Counted from the stretch's first letter, positions 8,598 to 17,581 are shown. The stretch: 64,000 nucleotides of DNA from CAZJYI01 sp964550025 (GCA_964550025.1 CAZJYI010000023.1:1-64000), one strand, 5' to 3'. The notes: generated by a model not told the origin, from the sequence alone. Numbers and translations are program-made.

Positions 8598-8639
8598 TCG
8601 GTATTGCAGTTGAGCCGCCAGGGACGGAGGAGGGAACGC

Positions 8640-9902
8640 ATGCCCAAGTCAAAGCCAACCAAGCCGACCGTAGCGATTCTGCACTACTCCGGCCCTCCCG
8701 TGATTGGCGGCGTTGAGTTCATTATTCAGGCGCATGCCAGGGAATTCGCGGAAGCCGGGTATTCGGCGCGGTTGATCGTCGGTCGCGGTGGCAGCGTTCA
8801 CGAAGATGTTCGCACGATCACGATTCCCGAGATCTCCTCGACGGGAGGACCGGTGTCGAGCGTACTCAGGAAGCTGAGTCAGGGCGAGGTGCCGCGGACG
8901 TTCCCCAAGGCCGTGAAGGCCGTCGAGCGCAAGCTGTCGATAGCCCTGCGAGGGGTGGATGTCTGCATGATGCACAACGTGATGACCATGCACTTCAACC
9001 TCGTGCTCACGGCCGCGCTGGTCAACATCATGAAGAAGCGGCAGAAGACGACGCGCTTCATCGGGTGGACGCATGATCTGACGTTTGTCGATCCCGTGTA
9101 CGAGCCGCACCAGCATCGCCGCTTCCCCTGGAGCCTGCTGCTGCAACCGCAGTCGGGGTGTGACTATTGCGTCATTTCGAAGCAGCGCCAGATGGACATG
9201 CGGAAGCTCTTTCGGGTGCCGGCGAGGCGATTGCCGATTGTTCCCGACGGCATCAGCGTGCCCGAACAACTGCGGCTGACGGACAACGTGAAGCGCCTTT
9301 TCTACGAGGAGCGTCTTTCGGCCGTGGACCTGGTGGCCATCACGCCCGCGCGCATTCTGCGACGCAAGAATCTCGGTGTCGGGATGGAAGTCGTTGCTGC
9401 GTTGAAGCGGCGGGGCCGAAGCGTGCGCTGGCTGATCACGGGGGCACCCGACCCGCACAATACCGAGTCGATGAAGTACTACCGGATGCTCATCTCATTG
9501 CGGCGCCGGCTCAAGGTGCAGAAGGAAGTTGTCTTCCTCTGCGAGCGTTTCAAGGAGAGGATCAGTCACGAGGATCTCTGCGCGCTGTACCGCGTGTCGG
9601 ACATGCTCCTGTTTCCCAGCGACCGCGAGGGCTTCGGCCTGCCGGTGCTGGAGGCCGGCCTCGCGGGGGTGCTCGTCGTCATCAGCGACATCCCGCCGTT
9701 GCGAGAGCTGGCGGGGCGCGACGCCGTCTACATCCATCTCGGCGACAGTTCGGACGCCGTGGCGAAGAAGATCGCCGCGGCCATGAAGAAGCGTCCCGAG
9801 CTGCTGTTCCGCAAGAAGGTCATCAGCAACTACGCCTGGGAAGCCGTTTTCGCCGACAAGATCGTTCCCGTGATCGAGAGGCCGGACAAGGTCTGGAAAT
9901 GA
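8640..9902 (+). CDS. GT4-family (GT-B) glycosyltransferase
   Basis: The product is 420 residues. The N-terminal domain opens TVAILHYSGPPVIGGVE, with the glycine-rich loop typical of GT4 enzymes; the C-terminal Rossmann domain has the E-x7-E nucleotide-sugar motif in SDREGFGLPVLEAGLAG. The ATG follows GGAGG and lies 42 nt after the previous gene, so glycerate kinase, GT-A enzyme and this gene form a probable three-gene operon. It could extend or retain the glycosylglycerate product or act on an unrelated glycan; the substrate is unknown. Confidence 0.8.
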   Translation: MPKSKPTKPTVAILHYSGPPVIGGVEFIIQAHAREFAEAGYSARLIVGRGGSVHEDVRTITIPEISSTGGPVSSVLRKLSQGEVPRTFPKAVKAVERKLSIALRGVDVCMMHNVMTMHFNLVLTAALVNIMKKRQKTTRFIGWTHDLTFVDPVYEPHQHRRFPWSLLLQPQSGCDYCVISKQRQMDMRKLFRVPARRLPIVPDGISVPEQLRLTDNVKRLFYEERLSAVDLVAITPARILRRKNLGVGMEVVAALKRRGRSVRWLITGAPDPHNTESMKYYRMLISLRRRLKVQKEVVFLCERFKERISHEDLCALYRVSDMLLFPSDREGFGLPVLEAGLAGVLVVISDIPPLRELAGRDAVYIHLGDSSDAVAKKIAAAMKKRPELLFRKKVISNYAWEAVFADKIVPVIERPDKVWK

Positions 9903-9908
9903 GAGGGG

Positions 9909-9990
9909 AAATATCGAATATCGAATGTTGAATGTCGAATGCCGAAGTGACCCTTCATCATTCAACATTCAGCGTTCATTATTCTGCGGT
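9909..9990. repeat. Word-repeat array (CGAATNT / CATTCAG) with inverted arms
   Basis: The gap between the GT4 gene and hisF is filled by short words: ATATCGA, GAATGTT, GAATGTC and GAATGCC on the left, CATTCAACATTC and CGTTCATT on the right. GAATGTTGAATG (9923-9934) and CATTCAACATTC (9959-9970) are a perfect 12-bp inverted repeat. It could form a hairpin between the convergent genes, but there is no T-run to call it a terminator. Confidence 0.8.
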
Positions 9991-10008
9991 TTCCCGGTCC
10001 CCACCCGC

Positions 10009-10788
10009 CTACCATTTCCGACGCACGGGGATGCCGGCCCGGGATAGCTCGTCCTTGATCTGCGGGATGGTGTATTCGCCCGTGTGGATCATGCCGGCGA
10101 TGATGGCCGCGTCGGCGTGGGCCCGTACAAAGACGTCAGCCAGGTGTTGCGAACAGCCGGCGCCGCCGGAGGCCACCACGGGCACACTGACGTTTTCGGC
10201 GATCAGCCGCGTCAGCTCGATCTCGAACCCTTCGCGCGTCCCGTCCGCGTCAACCGAGTTGACCACGATTTCCCCGACCCCCAGGTCCACGGCGCGCCGC
10301 GCCCAGGCCAGGGCGTCCATCCCCGTGAATTCCCGGAACCCGCGGATTGTGACCTCGTAGCCGCTCGGGCATTGCTCGGGCTTGTCGACCTTGAGCGGGT
10401 CCATGCCGAGTACGATGCACTGGGCCCCGAATGCGCGTGAACCTTCGGCGATGATATCCGGGTTCTTTACGGCCAGTGAATTCACCGACACCTTCTCGGC
10501 TCCCGCCAGCAGGACCTTCCCCATGTCGGCCAGCGAGGAGATGCCGCCCCCGACCGCAAACGGGATGCGAACGGCGCGGGCAACGTCCCTGACCATGTCG
10601 ATGTCGATAGGCCGTCGCTCGGCCGACGCGGTGATGTCGTAAAACACAAGCTCGTCGCACCCTTCTTCGTAGTAGCGTGTGGCCATCTCGACCGGATCAC
10701 CCAGGTCGATGTTGTTCTTGAACTTCACGCCCTTGGTGACCCTGCGATTGTGAATGTCGAGGCATGGGATGATGCGTCGCGTCAACAT
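10009..10788 (-). CDS. hisF: Imidazole glycerol phosphate synthase, cyclase subunit
   Basis: This is a 259-residue (beta/alpha)8 barrel. Catalytic D11 (IIPCLDIHN) and D130 (VLGMD) are in place, as are the phosphate loops AVGGGI and ASGGAG. HisF condenses ammonia from HisH with PRFAR to form imidazole glycerol phosphate and AICAR in histidine biosynthesis. It overlaps hisH by 7 nt. No other his genes are in the window, so the pathway is dispersed here. Length and motifs are fully normal. Confidence 0.96.
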   Translation of the reverse strand: MLTRRIIPCLDIHNRRVTKGVKFKNNIDLGDPVEMATRYYEEGCDELVFYDITASAERRPIDIDMVRDVARAVRIPFAVGGGISSLADMGKVLLAGAEKVSVNSLAVKNPDIIAEGSRAFGAQCIVLGMDPLKVDKPEQCPSGYEVTIRGFREFTGMDALAWARRAVDLGVGEIVVNSVDADGTREGFEIELTRLIAENVSVPVVASGGAGCSQHLADVFVRAHADAAIIAGMIHTGEYTIPQIKDELSRAGIPVRRKW

Positions 10789-11423
10789 GGCGTTGCCCCT
10801 CCCTCCGTCCCGTCCCAGCTACAGAAGTTCTCGAGCAGCCTGAGGCCCACCCGCCCCGATTTCTCAGGGTGGAACTGGGTGGCCACGACATTGTCCGTTG
10901 CGACGACCGACGCGAAGGTCACGTCGGCGTAGCCGGTTTCGCCAACCACGCAGGCGCGGTCGGAGGGATCCGGGTAGTAGCTGTGCACGAAGTAGAACTC
11001 GCTCCCGTCTTCGATGCCCTCGAACAGCGGGTGACGGCGGCGCAACGCCACCGCGTTCCAGCCCATCTGGGGGACTTTGTCGTGCGGGCTGGTCGGCGCA
11101 AAACGTCGCACCGTACCCGCAAAAAGTCCGATACCGTCGACGCCCCCATCCTCGTCGGAGTGTCCGAACACGATCTGCGTTCCGAGACAGATGCCCAGGA
11201 ACGGCGTCCCGCGGCCGGCGATTTCGCGGATCACATCGGCCAGTTGCAGGTCGTTCAGGTTCTGCATGGCGGCGCCGGCGGCTCCAACGCCGGGAAAGAC
11301 GACGCGCTCGGCAGCGGTGATCCGCTCGGCTGATTGTGTGATCTCGGCATCACGGCCGAGCGATTCGAATGCGAGCCGGACACTGGTGAGGTTGCCCGCG
11401 TTGTAGTCGATGATAGCGATCAT
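10782..11423 (-). CDS. hisH: Imidazole glycerol phosphate synthase, glutaminase subunit
   Basis: This is a 213-residue class I glutamine amidotransferase. The start MIAIIDYNAGNL is canonical; the nucleophile is C79 in FLGICLGTQ, and His and Glu follow in QFHPEKSG. HisH releases ammonia from glutamine and channels it to HisF, encoded directly downstream with a 7-nt overlap. The start at 11423 is chosen by homology; a longer ORF upstream runs into the repeat-containing gap. Confidence 0.95.
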   Translation of the reverse strand: MIAIIDYNAGNLTSVRLAFESLGRDAEITQSAERITAAERVVFPGVGAAGAAMQNLNDLQLADVIREIAGRGTPFLGICLGTQIVFGHSDEDGGVDGIGLFAGTVRRFAPTSPHDKVPQMGWNAVALRRRHPLFEGIEDGSEFYFVHSYYPDPSDRACVVGETGYADVTFASVVATDNVVATQFHPEKSGRVGLRLLENFCSWDGTEGGATPC

Positions 11424-11497
11424 GGTAAGCGCTCCGCCTGTATGGCGGGTGAGAGGTCGTGCGACCTGTCCGTACTGCAATCCGCCTTCTTTTTGTT

Positions 11498-11572
11498 TTC
11501 CTGACAGGATCTACAGGATCGACGGGATGGGAGGGGGTGTCCTGATGATCCGGTTGATCCTGTCCAATTCCC
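11498..11572. repeat. Word-repeat array (ACAGGAT) with inverted arms
   Basis: GACAGGATCTACAGGATC followed by CGACGGGAT on the left is mirrored by GATCCGGTTGATCCTGTC on the right; 15 of 18 positions match as an inverted repeat around a G-rich centre. ACAGGAT-type tandem words of this sort are dispersed in several bacterial phyla (recollection). It lies upstream of hisH on the minus strand and could affect hisHF transcript start or leader structure. Confidence 0.75.
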
Positions 11573-11633
11573 CGTTTGGTTGCGCCGTGCCCGCCGGTGG
11601 AGGGGCTATGCTGCTCTGTGAGCTGGCGCCGTC

Positions 11634-12092
11634 TCACAGATCCTGGATGCTCAGCGCATTGCGCGTGACGGCGATTTCTTCCTGTTGTTCCAGGTCAAGG
11701 AGGTTGCAGAAGAGCTCGGTCACTTCCCGCGAGTCCGCCTGCTCGGCCACTTCCCGGTAGAGGTCGACGAGGCATTCGTCGAGGCGCAGTGCGACTTCGA
11801 CCACGTCGTCAATGGACATCTCAGGTTCGAGCTGCACGGTCTGAAGGTGTTCGATGGGCGTTGTGGCCGGCGCGTACTGGAACCAGGTTGCCAGGATTCG
11901 CTCGGATGCATCCTGCTCGTATTCCTCGAGGCACCGTTCAAGGTGTTTCTCGTGGCGACTCATGTACTGCAGCAGGAGTTTGACGCGCCCTTTGGACGCC
12001 TGGTTTCCCAGGTGTTCGTAAAAGGCGCTGACTTCCCCATGGAACCGGCGCGCCAGGTCAATGATGTCGCGGGTCGTTTCGAACGTTCTCAT
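11634..12092 (-). CDS. Ferritin-like / rubrerythrin-type helical protein
   Basis: The 152-residue, all-alpha product has repeated Glu/His spacing: a first helix with RFHGEVSAFYEHL, a second with SRHEKHLERCLEEYEQ, and later RLDECLVDLYREV and CNLLDLEQQEE. This resembles the four-helix ferritin/rubrerythrin fold with metal ligands on helices, though I cannot confirm all ligands. The ATG at 12092 is preceded by GGGAGG. It is transcribed alone toward hisH. Possible roles are iron or peroxide handling; the family is uncertain. Confidence 0.5.
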   Translation of the reverse strand: MRTFETTRDIIDLARRFHGEVSAFYEHLGNQASKGRVKLLLQYMSRHEKHLERCLEEYEQDASERILATWFQYAPATTPIEHLQTVQLEPEMSIDDVVEVALRLDECLVDLYREVAEQADSREVTELFCNLLDLEQQEEIAVTRNALSIQDL

Positions 12093-12389
12093 GTCACCAG
12101 GTCCTCCCACTATAACGATTGCCACGGCAGTCGTAATGATCGGCTTCTCTCACCGCTTATCATAGCCGAAATGCGGCGGATGGCAAGCACGAAAGGTAGG
12201 AAAGCAGGGCGGTGTGTGCAAGCCCTCTTTGATCGAATAACGGCACCTTGACACCTATCAATTCATTTGAATACAGTTGCGCCCGTTTTCGTCAATTCTC
12301 TGTGGTAGGGGAATATCGCCTTTGAGAGCTGGTGTTCCCGGGAACCACTTCGTGCATCCGTGCTGGAGCAAATCCGGAGGAAATCGGGG

Positions 12390-13403
12390 ATGAAACGCAT
12401 TCGCCTTTCTACGGCAGTTGTTCTCTTCTCTGCCGTCGGCGCCATGTGCCGGGGCGCGGAACCTCCCGTCGATTCCGCAATGGGGGACTGGCAGGGGATC
12501 GGGAAATCGTCCGAGGGGGTGGCAACGAAAGTCGTGGCGCAGGTCATCGTGCAGGAGTACGGCGAGTATCGTGTGAACCTGCTGGGTGATTTCGACCGCC
12601 GGGTTCGTCCTCTCGCCGTGTTGGAGGGGAAGCGCGATGGGGACCGAATTGCACTGGAACCCGTGCCCGGTATGGGAAACCCGGCGAACACGTGGAAGGG
12701 GGAGATCGTCGGGGACGTGTTCAAAGGAACGATCGAGGGGTTGCAGAAGGGCACTTTCGAACTGAAGAAGACCGTGCGGCAGTCCCCCACGCTGGGCCAG
12801 AAGGCGCCGCGGGGCGCCACGGTGCTTTTCGACGGCGGCAGTATGAGCGAATGGCACCATCCGGCGGCCGGGGGTGGAAAACCGGCGGCGTGGAAGGTGC
12901 TTGACGGTGGTACCATGGAGGTCGTTCCCTCGGCCGGTTCGCTCGTCACGAAACGCGCGTTTGGCGACTTCCGGTTGCACCTTGAGTTTCGTACGCCGTT
13001 TCTCCGCGGCGAAGCGGGGAAGGGCAGGGGCAACAGCGGCGTCTACATCCATGGGCGATACGAGGTGCAGATCCTTGACAGCTACGGGACCGAAGGGCGC
13101 AGCGGCGACTGCGGGGCGCTCTACAAGCTGGCCGCCCCCCGGGTCAACATGTGTGCTCCGCCGCTCCAATGGCAGACCTATGAGATTACCTTCAAGGCTC
13201 CCCGCTTCGACGCGGGGGGGAAGAAGACAGCCAATGCCAGGGTTACCGTGATTCACAACGGCGTGACCGTGCATGACGACCTGGAATTGCCGCGTCCGAC
13301 GGGCGCGGCCGCGAAGAAGCCCGAGATCGCCTCCGGCAACCTGGTCCTCCAGGACCACGGCAACGCCGTTCAGTTCCGCAACATCTGGGTCGTGGAAGAG
13401 TAG
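12390..13403 (+). CDS. Secreted DUF1080 protein (3-keto-disaccharide hydrolase family)
   Basis: The product is 337 residues with signal peptide STAVVLFSAVGAMCRGA. The N-terminal 110 residues are a small beta domain (YRVNLLGDFD). From about 150 a LamG-like DUF1080 domain follows, with blocks LFDGGSMSEWH, GDFRLHLEFRTP, GNSGVYIHGRYEVQILDS and the terminal GNAVQFRNIWV. Some members cleave 3-keto-glycosides after an oxidoreductase has oxidised the sugar C3. A Tat-exported Gfo/Idh/MocA oxidoreductase is the next gene downstream, which fits that pathway. The ATG follows GGAGG at 9 nt. Substrate is inferred. Confidence 0.8.
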   Translation: MKRIRLSTAVVLFSAVGAMCRGAEPPVDSAMGDWQGIGKSSEGVATKVVAQVIVQEYGEYRVNLLGDFDRRVRPLAVLEGKRDGDRIALEPVPGMGNPANTWKGEIVGDVFKGTIEGLQKGTFELKKTVRQSPTLGQKAPRGATVLFDGGSMSEWHHPAAGGGKPAAWKVLDGGTMEVVPSAGSLVTKRAFGDFRLHLEFRTPFLRGEAGKGRGNSGVYIHGRYEVQILDSYGTEGRSGDCGALYKLAAPRVNMCAPPLQWQTYEITFKAPRFDAGGKKTANARVTVIHNGVTVHDDLELPRPTGAAAKKPEIASGNLVLQDHGNAVQFRNIWVVEE

Positions 13404-13819
13404 CAGAAGAGGGTGCCTCGGTTTCGCGTCGCCGTTTTTCTGAAGATTCCGCAACGCTGGAAACGTATGGTGGATTGAACGGGGTGACAGACGGACGCCG
13501 AGGTGGGGCATATACATGATTCGCACTGCTAACTACAAGGGGAATTCCGCTTGACGCGGCTAAGGCAAATAAGGATTATCCGCGAGGTTTGGACATCCAC
13601 GTCTCTCCCCTGCCGGCGGGAACTGGGGGGGGACCGTTTCGCCCGTTGAGGCCGTCAGGACGCCGGCAAAGCTGAGACACGAGAAGCCCGTTGGTACGCG
13701 GCATATCAAGGCCACCCAAACCGGACTATGGAGAGCAAGCGGTGCGGCGGGGTAGTACTGACCGGGATCAGGGTTGACTGTAACATGGGAACGGCTACCG
13801 ACACGAGGAGGGAAGTATC
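13404..13819. other. Intergenic region upstream of the oxidoreductase / NQR cluster
   Basis: This 416-bp gap holds no convincing ORF on the plus strand. The only signal I can name is the putative promoter at 13551-13579. The region is GC-rich with G-runs near 13625. It precedes a run of seven closely spaced plus-strand genes (oxidoreductase, nqrD-E-F-B-C, discoidin), so it is the likely control region for that run. Confidence 0.5.
13551..13579 (+). promoter_or_regulatory. Putative sigma70-type promoter
   Basis: TTGACG (13551-13556) and GATTAT (13574-13579) are separated by exactly 17 nt in the gap upstream of the oxidoreductase. The -35 box matches 5 of 6 and the -10 box 4 of 6 consensus positions. 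It would give a leader of about 230 nt before the ATG at 13820. Confidence 0.4.
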
Positions 13820-15139
13820 ATGAGTATGACACGACGTGACTTCGCAAAGGCAACAGCGGCAGCGGGGGCTGCGGCAACCCTGGCACGCTGGTCGGCCGCT
13901 CAGGAGGCAGCGGCGGCATCCTCGGGTGACGAGTTGAAAGTGGCCATCATCGGCTGCGGCATCCAGGGCCGCGTCCTGATGAACGACGTGGTGAAGATCC
14001 CCGGCGTGCGCTTCGTAGCCGCATGCGATATCTGGGAGAAGTTCAGCCTGCGCTACGCCACGGGCATCCTCCGCCGCTACCGCATGACGGTCAACCAGTA
14101 CACCGACTACAAAGAGATGCTCGAGAAGGAGAAGGATCTCGACGCGGTGATCATCGCCACGCCGGACTGGATGCACGCGGAACACGCCATCGCCTGCATG
14201 AAGGCCGGCCTCCACGTGTACTGCGAAAAAGAGATGTCGTACAAGCTCGAGCTGGCCAAGCAGATGGTCCAGGTCTCCAACGAGACCGGCAAGCTTCTGC
14301 AGATCGGCCACCAGCGTCGCAGCAGCCCCGTGTACCTGCGCGCCCTGGCCATGATTGAAAAGGAAGATCTCTGCGGCCGCCTGACCACGTGCTACGGCCA
14401 GTGGAACCGTCCTGCGCAGGAGAAGCTGGATTGGCCCGCAAAGCTGGTCATCCCACCTGAGACTCTCGCCAAGTTCGGCTACGAGAACATGGACCACTTC
14501 CGCAACTGGCGCTGGTACAAGAAGTACTCGGCCGGTCCGATTGCGGACCTCGGCAGCCACCAGATCGACATCTTCGGCTGGTTCCTCGGCGCCGAGCCCA
14601 GCTCGGTGATGGCCGTGGCCGGCGGCGACTACTACCCGGACCGCGACTGGTACGAGGACGTCATGTGCCTCTACGAATACAAAACGAAGAAGGGCTCGGC
14701 CCGTGCCTACTACCAGGTGATCAACACCAACGGTTACGGCAATTTCTACGAGCGCTACTGCGGCGACAAGGGCACCATCAATATCACCGAGACGAGCAAG
14801 CAGTGCTGGTACTGCCCCGAGCCGCGCACGCAGCTTCCCGACTGGCTGGCCGGTGTCGAGCGCGTCGAGATGGGCGGCGGCCCTCCGGTCATTCCGCTGG
14901 TCGAGGCCTTCCGCAAGCGCGACGAGCAGGGTGCCAAGGACATGGCCCTGGTGGACGAGCGCAACGTGCATCACTTCCACCTCGAGAACTTCTTCACGGC
15001 CGTCAAGGCCAACGACAAGAAGCTGCTGACCTGTCCGGGCGAGGTCGGCTACGGCACCGCCGTGGCGGTGCTGAACGTAGTCCCCGCGGTCGAGTCCGGG
15101 AAGAAGATCGAGCTGACCGAAGCGGATTACCACGTTTAA
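13820..15139 (+). CDS. Tat-exported Gfo/Idh/MocA family oxidoreductase
   Basis: The 439-residue product starts with a twin-arginine signal (TRRDFAKATAAAGAAATLA), so it is exported folded with bound cofactor. The Rossmann loop is VAIIGCGIQGR. The usual EKP motif is present as CEKEMSY with the lysine kept; the C-terminal domain has AGPIADLGSHQIDIFGW. Family members oxidise or reduce sugar hydroxyls with tightly bound NAD(P), including C3 of glycosides. It sits between a DUF1080 protein and the NQR operon (49 nt to nqrD). The physiological substrate and how the cofactor is reoxidised outside the cytoplasm are unknown. Confidence 0.85.
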   Translation: MSMTRRDFAKATAAAGAAATLARWSAAQEAAAASSGDELKVAIIGCGIQGRVLMNDVVKIPGVRFVAACDIWEKFSLRYATGILRRYRMTVNQYTDYKEMLEKEKDLDAVIIATPDWMHAEHAIACMKAGLHVYCEKEMSYKLELAKQMVQVSNETGKLLQIGHQRRSSPVYLRALAMIEKEDLCGRLTTCYGQWNRPAQEKLDWPAKLVIPPETLAKFGYENMDHFRNWRWYKKYSAGPIADLGSHQIDIFGWFLGAEPSSVMAVAGGDYYPDRDWYEDVMCLYEYKTKKGSARAYYQVINTNGYGNFYERYCGDKGTINITETSKQCWYCPEPRTQLPDWLAGVERVEMGGGPPVIPLVEAFRKRDEQGAKDMALVDERNVHHFHLENFFTAVKANDKKLLTCPGEVGYGTAVAVLNVVPAVESGKKIELTEADYHV

Positions 15140-15188
15140 GCAGGACGCGTCTTTCCGCCTGCAATCGGAGGAACGAGAGTAGAACACC

Positions 15189-15836
15189 ATGGGTAGTTGT
15201 AGCGCTTGTAGTAAGTTCGTGGAGCCCGTCAAGGACGGGATCGGGGTCGAGAACCCGATTCTGCGCCACACGCTGGGAGTCTGTTCGGCCCTGGCGGTGA
15301 CGGGTTTCGTGGACACGACACTGGTGATGTGCGCCGCGCTTCTTTTCGTGGCGTCCATCAGCTCACTGCTCGTGTCGCTCCTGCGGAACGTGATTCCGCA
15401 CCGCGTGCGCCTGATTGCACAGATGCTGATCATCTCCATGCTGGTCATCATCGTGCACCTGTACCTGCGCGCGTACTGGTTCGACATGAGCAAGGCATTG
15501 GGGCCGTATGTCGGTCTGATCATCACGAACTGCCTCATCCTCGGGCGTTGCGAAGCGTACGCGTTGAGGAACAACCCGGTGATGTCCTTCCTGGACGGGT
15601 TGGGCAGCGCCGCGGGCTACGGCCTGGTGCTGCTGGCCATTGCGCTGGTGCGCGAACCGCTCGGCAGCGGCACGCTGCTGGGATTCAACGCGATGCCGGA
15701 CGGTTACCTGCCCATGCAGCTCATCGCGGCCGCCCCGGGGGCGTTCCTCGCCATGGGGATCGTCGTCTGGATCGTGAGGAGTTTCTGGCCGGAAGTTGAA
15801 CCGACCGAACCACACCCGGAGGCCGATCATGGCTGA
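15189..15836 (+). CDS. nqrD: NqrD/RnfE-type membrane subunit
   Basis: The 215-residue product has about six membrane helices. The pair of conserved cysteines that in Na+-NQR helps hold the membrane-embedded iron centre is present: C32 (LGVCSALAVTG) and C115 (IITNCLILGR). The later block LDGLGSAAGYGLVLL and LVREPLGSGTLLGF are diagnostic. The presence of an nqrF gene next door makes NqrD a better name than RnfE. It overlaps nqrE by 8 nt. The extra N-terminal cysteines (C4, C7) are not usual. Confidence 0.88.
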   Translation: MGSCSACSKFVEPVKDGIGVENPILRHTLGVCSALAVTGFVDTTLVMCAALLFVASISSLLVSLLRNVIPHRVRLIAQMLIISMLVIIVHLYLRAYWFDMSKALGPYVGLIITNCLILGRCEAYALRNNPVMSFLDGLGSAAGYGLVLLAIALVREPLGSGTLLGFNAMPDGYLPMQLIAAAPGAFLAMGIVVWIVRSFWPEVEPTEPHPEADHG

Positions 15837-16449
15837 GTCTGCGCTGGGCGGAGCGGCCGTCATTCTGCTGGCCGCCATTCTGACGAACAACATCCTGCTG
15901 GCGAAGTTCCTGGGCATGTGCTCGTTCATCGCCGTTTCCAGGAACCTGCGTACGGCCTTCGGGCTGGGCGTGGCCGTGACCTTCGTGACCTTCTGTACGG
16001 CGGTCATCAACTACGGGATCTACCACGGTGTCCTGGTTGAGAACGCACCCCTGTGCGCCGCTGACCTTGTGTACCTCCACTTCCTCATCTTCATCATGAT
16101 GATCGCGGGATTCGTGCAGCTCGTGGAAATGGTCATCGAGCGCTTCAGTCCCGTCCTGTACTACAACCTGGGGATCTTCCTGCCGCTGATCACGGTGAAT
16201 TGCGCCATTCTCGGCGTTAACCTGCTGATGATCGACCCGGAGAAGAAATTCGACTTGTTGAAGACGGCAGCCTACGGGCTGGGGTCGGGCATCGGCTGGA
16301 TGCTGGCGATCTGCTTCATGGCGGGCATTCGCCAGCGCCTGGCGCATTCGGATGTCCCCCGTCCCCTGCGGGGACTCGGCATCGCCCTGATGGTCACGGG
16401 GTTGATGGCACTGGCGTTCGTGGGGTTCACCGGGATGGTGGATCTCTAA
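15829..16449 (+). CDS. nqrE: NqrE/RnfA-type membrane subunit
   Basis: This is a 206-residue protein with six membrane helices. The iron-ligand cysteines expected from Na+-NQR are C31 (FLGMCSFIAVS) and C125 (ITVNCAILGVN). The topology is inverted relative to NqrD, as in the known pump. ATG at 15829 is preceded by CGGAGG and overlaps nqrD, so the two are translationally coupled. It lies 34 nt upstream of nqrF. Confidence 0.9.
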   Translation: MAESALGGAAVILLAAILTNNILLAKFLGMCSFIAVSRNLRTAFGLGVAVTFVTFCTAVINYGIYHGVLVENAPLCAADLVYLHFLIFIMMIAGFVQLVEMVIERFSPVLYYNLGIFLPLITVNCAILGVNLLMIDPEKKFDLLKTAAYGLGSGIGWMLAICFMAGIRQRLAHSDVPRPLRGLGIALMVTGLMALAFVGFTGMVDL

Positions 16450-16483
16450 CAGCAATGCAGCGCACGGAGTTCAGAGTTCTGAT

Positions 16484-17569
16484 ATGATCTACGTTCAGGC
16501 GATAGTCGTACTATCTGTGATCGGCGGCGTCCTCACGGCATTGCTGTTGGTCGCCAACCGGTTCCTGGCAAACTACGGTCCCTGCCAGGTCAACGTCAAC
16601 GAGGAGGAACCGTTCACCATCGAGGGTGGCTGTTCGCTCCTTGAAGCACTCTACGAGCAGAAGATCTTCATCCCTTCCGCCTGTGGCGGCCAGGGAACCT
16701 GCGGCTTCTGCAAGGTCAGCGTGCTGGAGGGTGGGGGACCCGTGCTGCCCACGGAGCTGCCTTACCTGACCCACACCGAAGTCGAGGCCCAGACTCGGCT
16801 TGCGTGCCAGGTCAAGGTCAAGGAGAACATGAAGATCCACGTGCGGGAAGACTTCCTCAACGTGAAGGAATACCGCTCGACCGTGACCTACGGGAAACTC
16901 GTAACGCGCGACACGCGGGAGATCCGGCTCAAGCTCATCGAGCCGGAGGAAATCGAGTTCCGGCCCGGCCAGTACGTGCAGATTCGCGTTCCCGGCAAGG
17001 GGGAACCGACCTTCCGCGCCTATTCCGTGAGCTCGCCACCCTCGTCCAAGAACGAGATCGAGCTGCTCATCCGTCTTATCCCGGGCGGCGTCGGGTCGGG
17101 CTACATGCACTCCGTGCAGGTCGGCGACGAGGTTGTCTTCACCGGCCCCTACGGCGAATTCGAGCTCGATGAGAGCCTCGATACGCGCCTGATCTGCGTC
17201 GGCGGTGGTTGCGGCATGGCGCCGATGCGTTCCCTGCTTCGGCACGTGCGCGACGTGGCCCCCGAGAAGCCCTGCACGCTCTACTTCGGCGCCAGGACGC
17301 ATCTCGACACGATGTACCACGAGGAGTTCAAAGCGCTGCAGAAGGAGATGCCGAACCTGGCGCTTCACTACGCGCTCTCCGAACCCGCGCAGTCGCCGGA
17401 ATGGGATGGCGAGACCGGATTCATCCACGAGTCGGTCATCGCACACATGCCGGAGGAGGGGCCGCGGCAGGCATTCCTGTGCGGACCGCCCCCGATGATC
17501 GAGGCCACGATGAAGGTCCTGGACGACAAGAAGGTCCCCAAGGACATGGTTTTCTACGACGAATTCTAG
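16484..17569 (+). CDS. nqrF: NADH:quinone reductase (Na+-type) subunit F
   Basis: The 361-residue product has one N-terminal membrane helix (about residues 3-25), then a 2Fe-2S domain with ACGGQGTCGFC and the fourth Cys in RLACQVKV, an FAD domain with RAYSVSSPPS, and an NADH domain with CVGGGCGMAP and FLCGPPPM. It is the NADH-oxidising entry point and is absent from RNF complexes, so it fixes this cluster as NQR-type. All cofactor motifs look intact. At 361 residues it is somewhat shorter than the roughly 410 of Vibrio NqrF. Confidence 0.94.
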   Translation: MIYVQAIVVLSVIGGVLTALLLVANRFLANYGPCQVNVNEEEPFTIEGGCSLLEALYEQKIFIPSACGGQGTCGFCKVSVLEGGGPVLPTELPYLTHTEVEAQTRLACQVKVKENMKIHVREDFLNVKEYRSTVTYGKLVTRDTREIRLKLIEPEEIEFRPGQYVQIRVPGKGEPTFRAYSVSSPPSSKNEIELLIRLIPGGVGSGYMHSVQVGDEVVFTGPYGEFELDESLDTRLICVGGGCGMAPMRSLLRHVRDVAPEKPCTLYFGARTHLDTMYHEEFKALQKEMPNLALHYALSEPAQSPEWDGETGFIHESVIAHMPEEGPRQAFLCGPPPMIEATMKVLDDKKVPKDMVFYDEF

Positions 17570-17581
17570 GACATAACAATC

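Noticed and set aside
12258..13526. Minus-strand open frame of about 420 codons opposite the DUF1080 gene
   Set aside because: No recognisable motif, and the plus-strand protein has signal peptide, ribosome site and family blocks.
13706..15574. Minus-strand open frame of about 620 codons across the oxidoreductase and nqrD
   Set aside because: It crosses two well-supported genes, and its composition is that of an antisense shadow.
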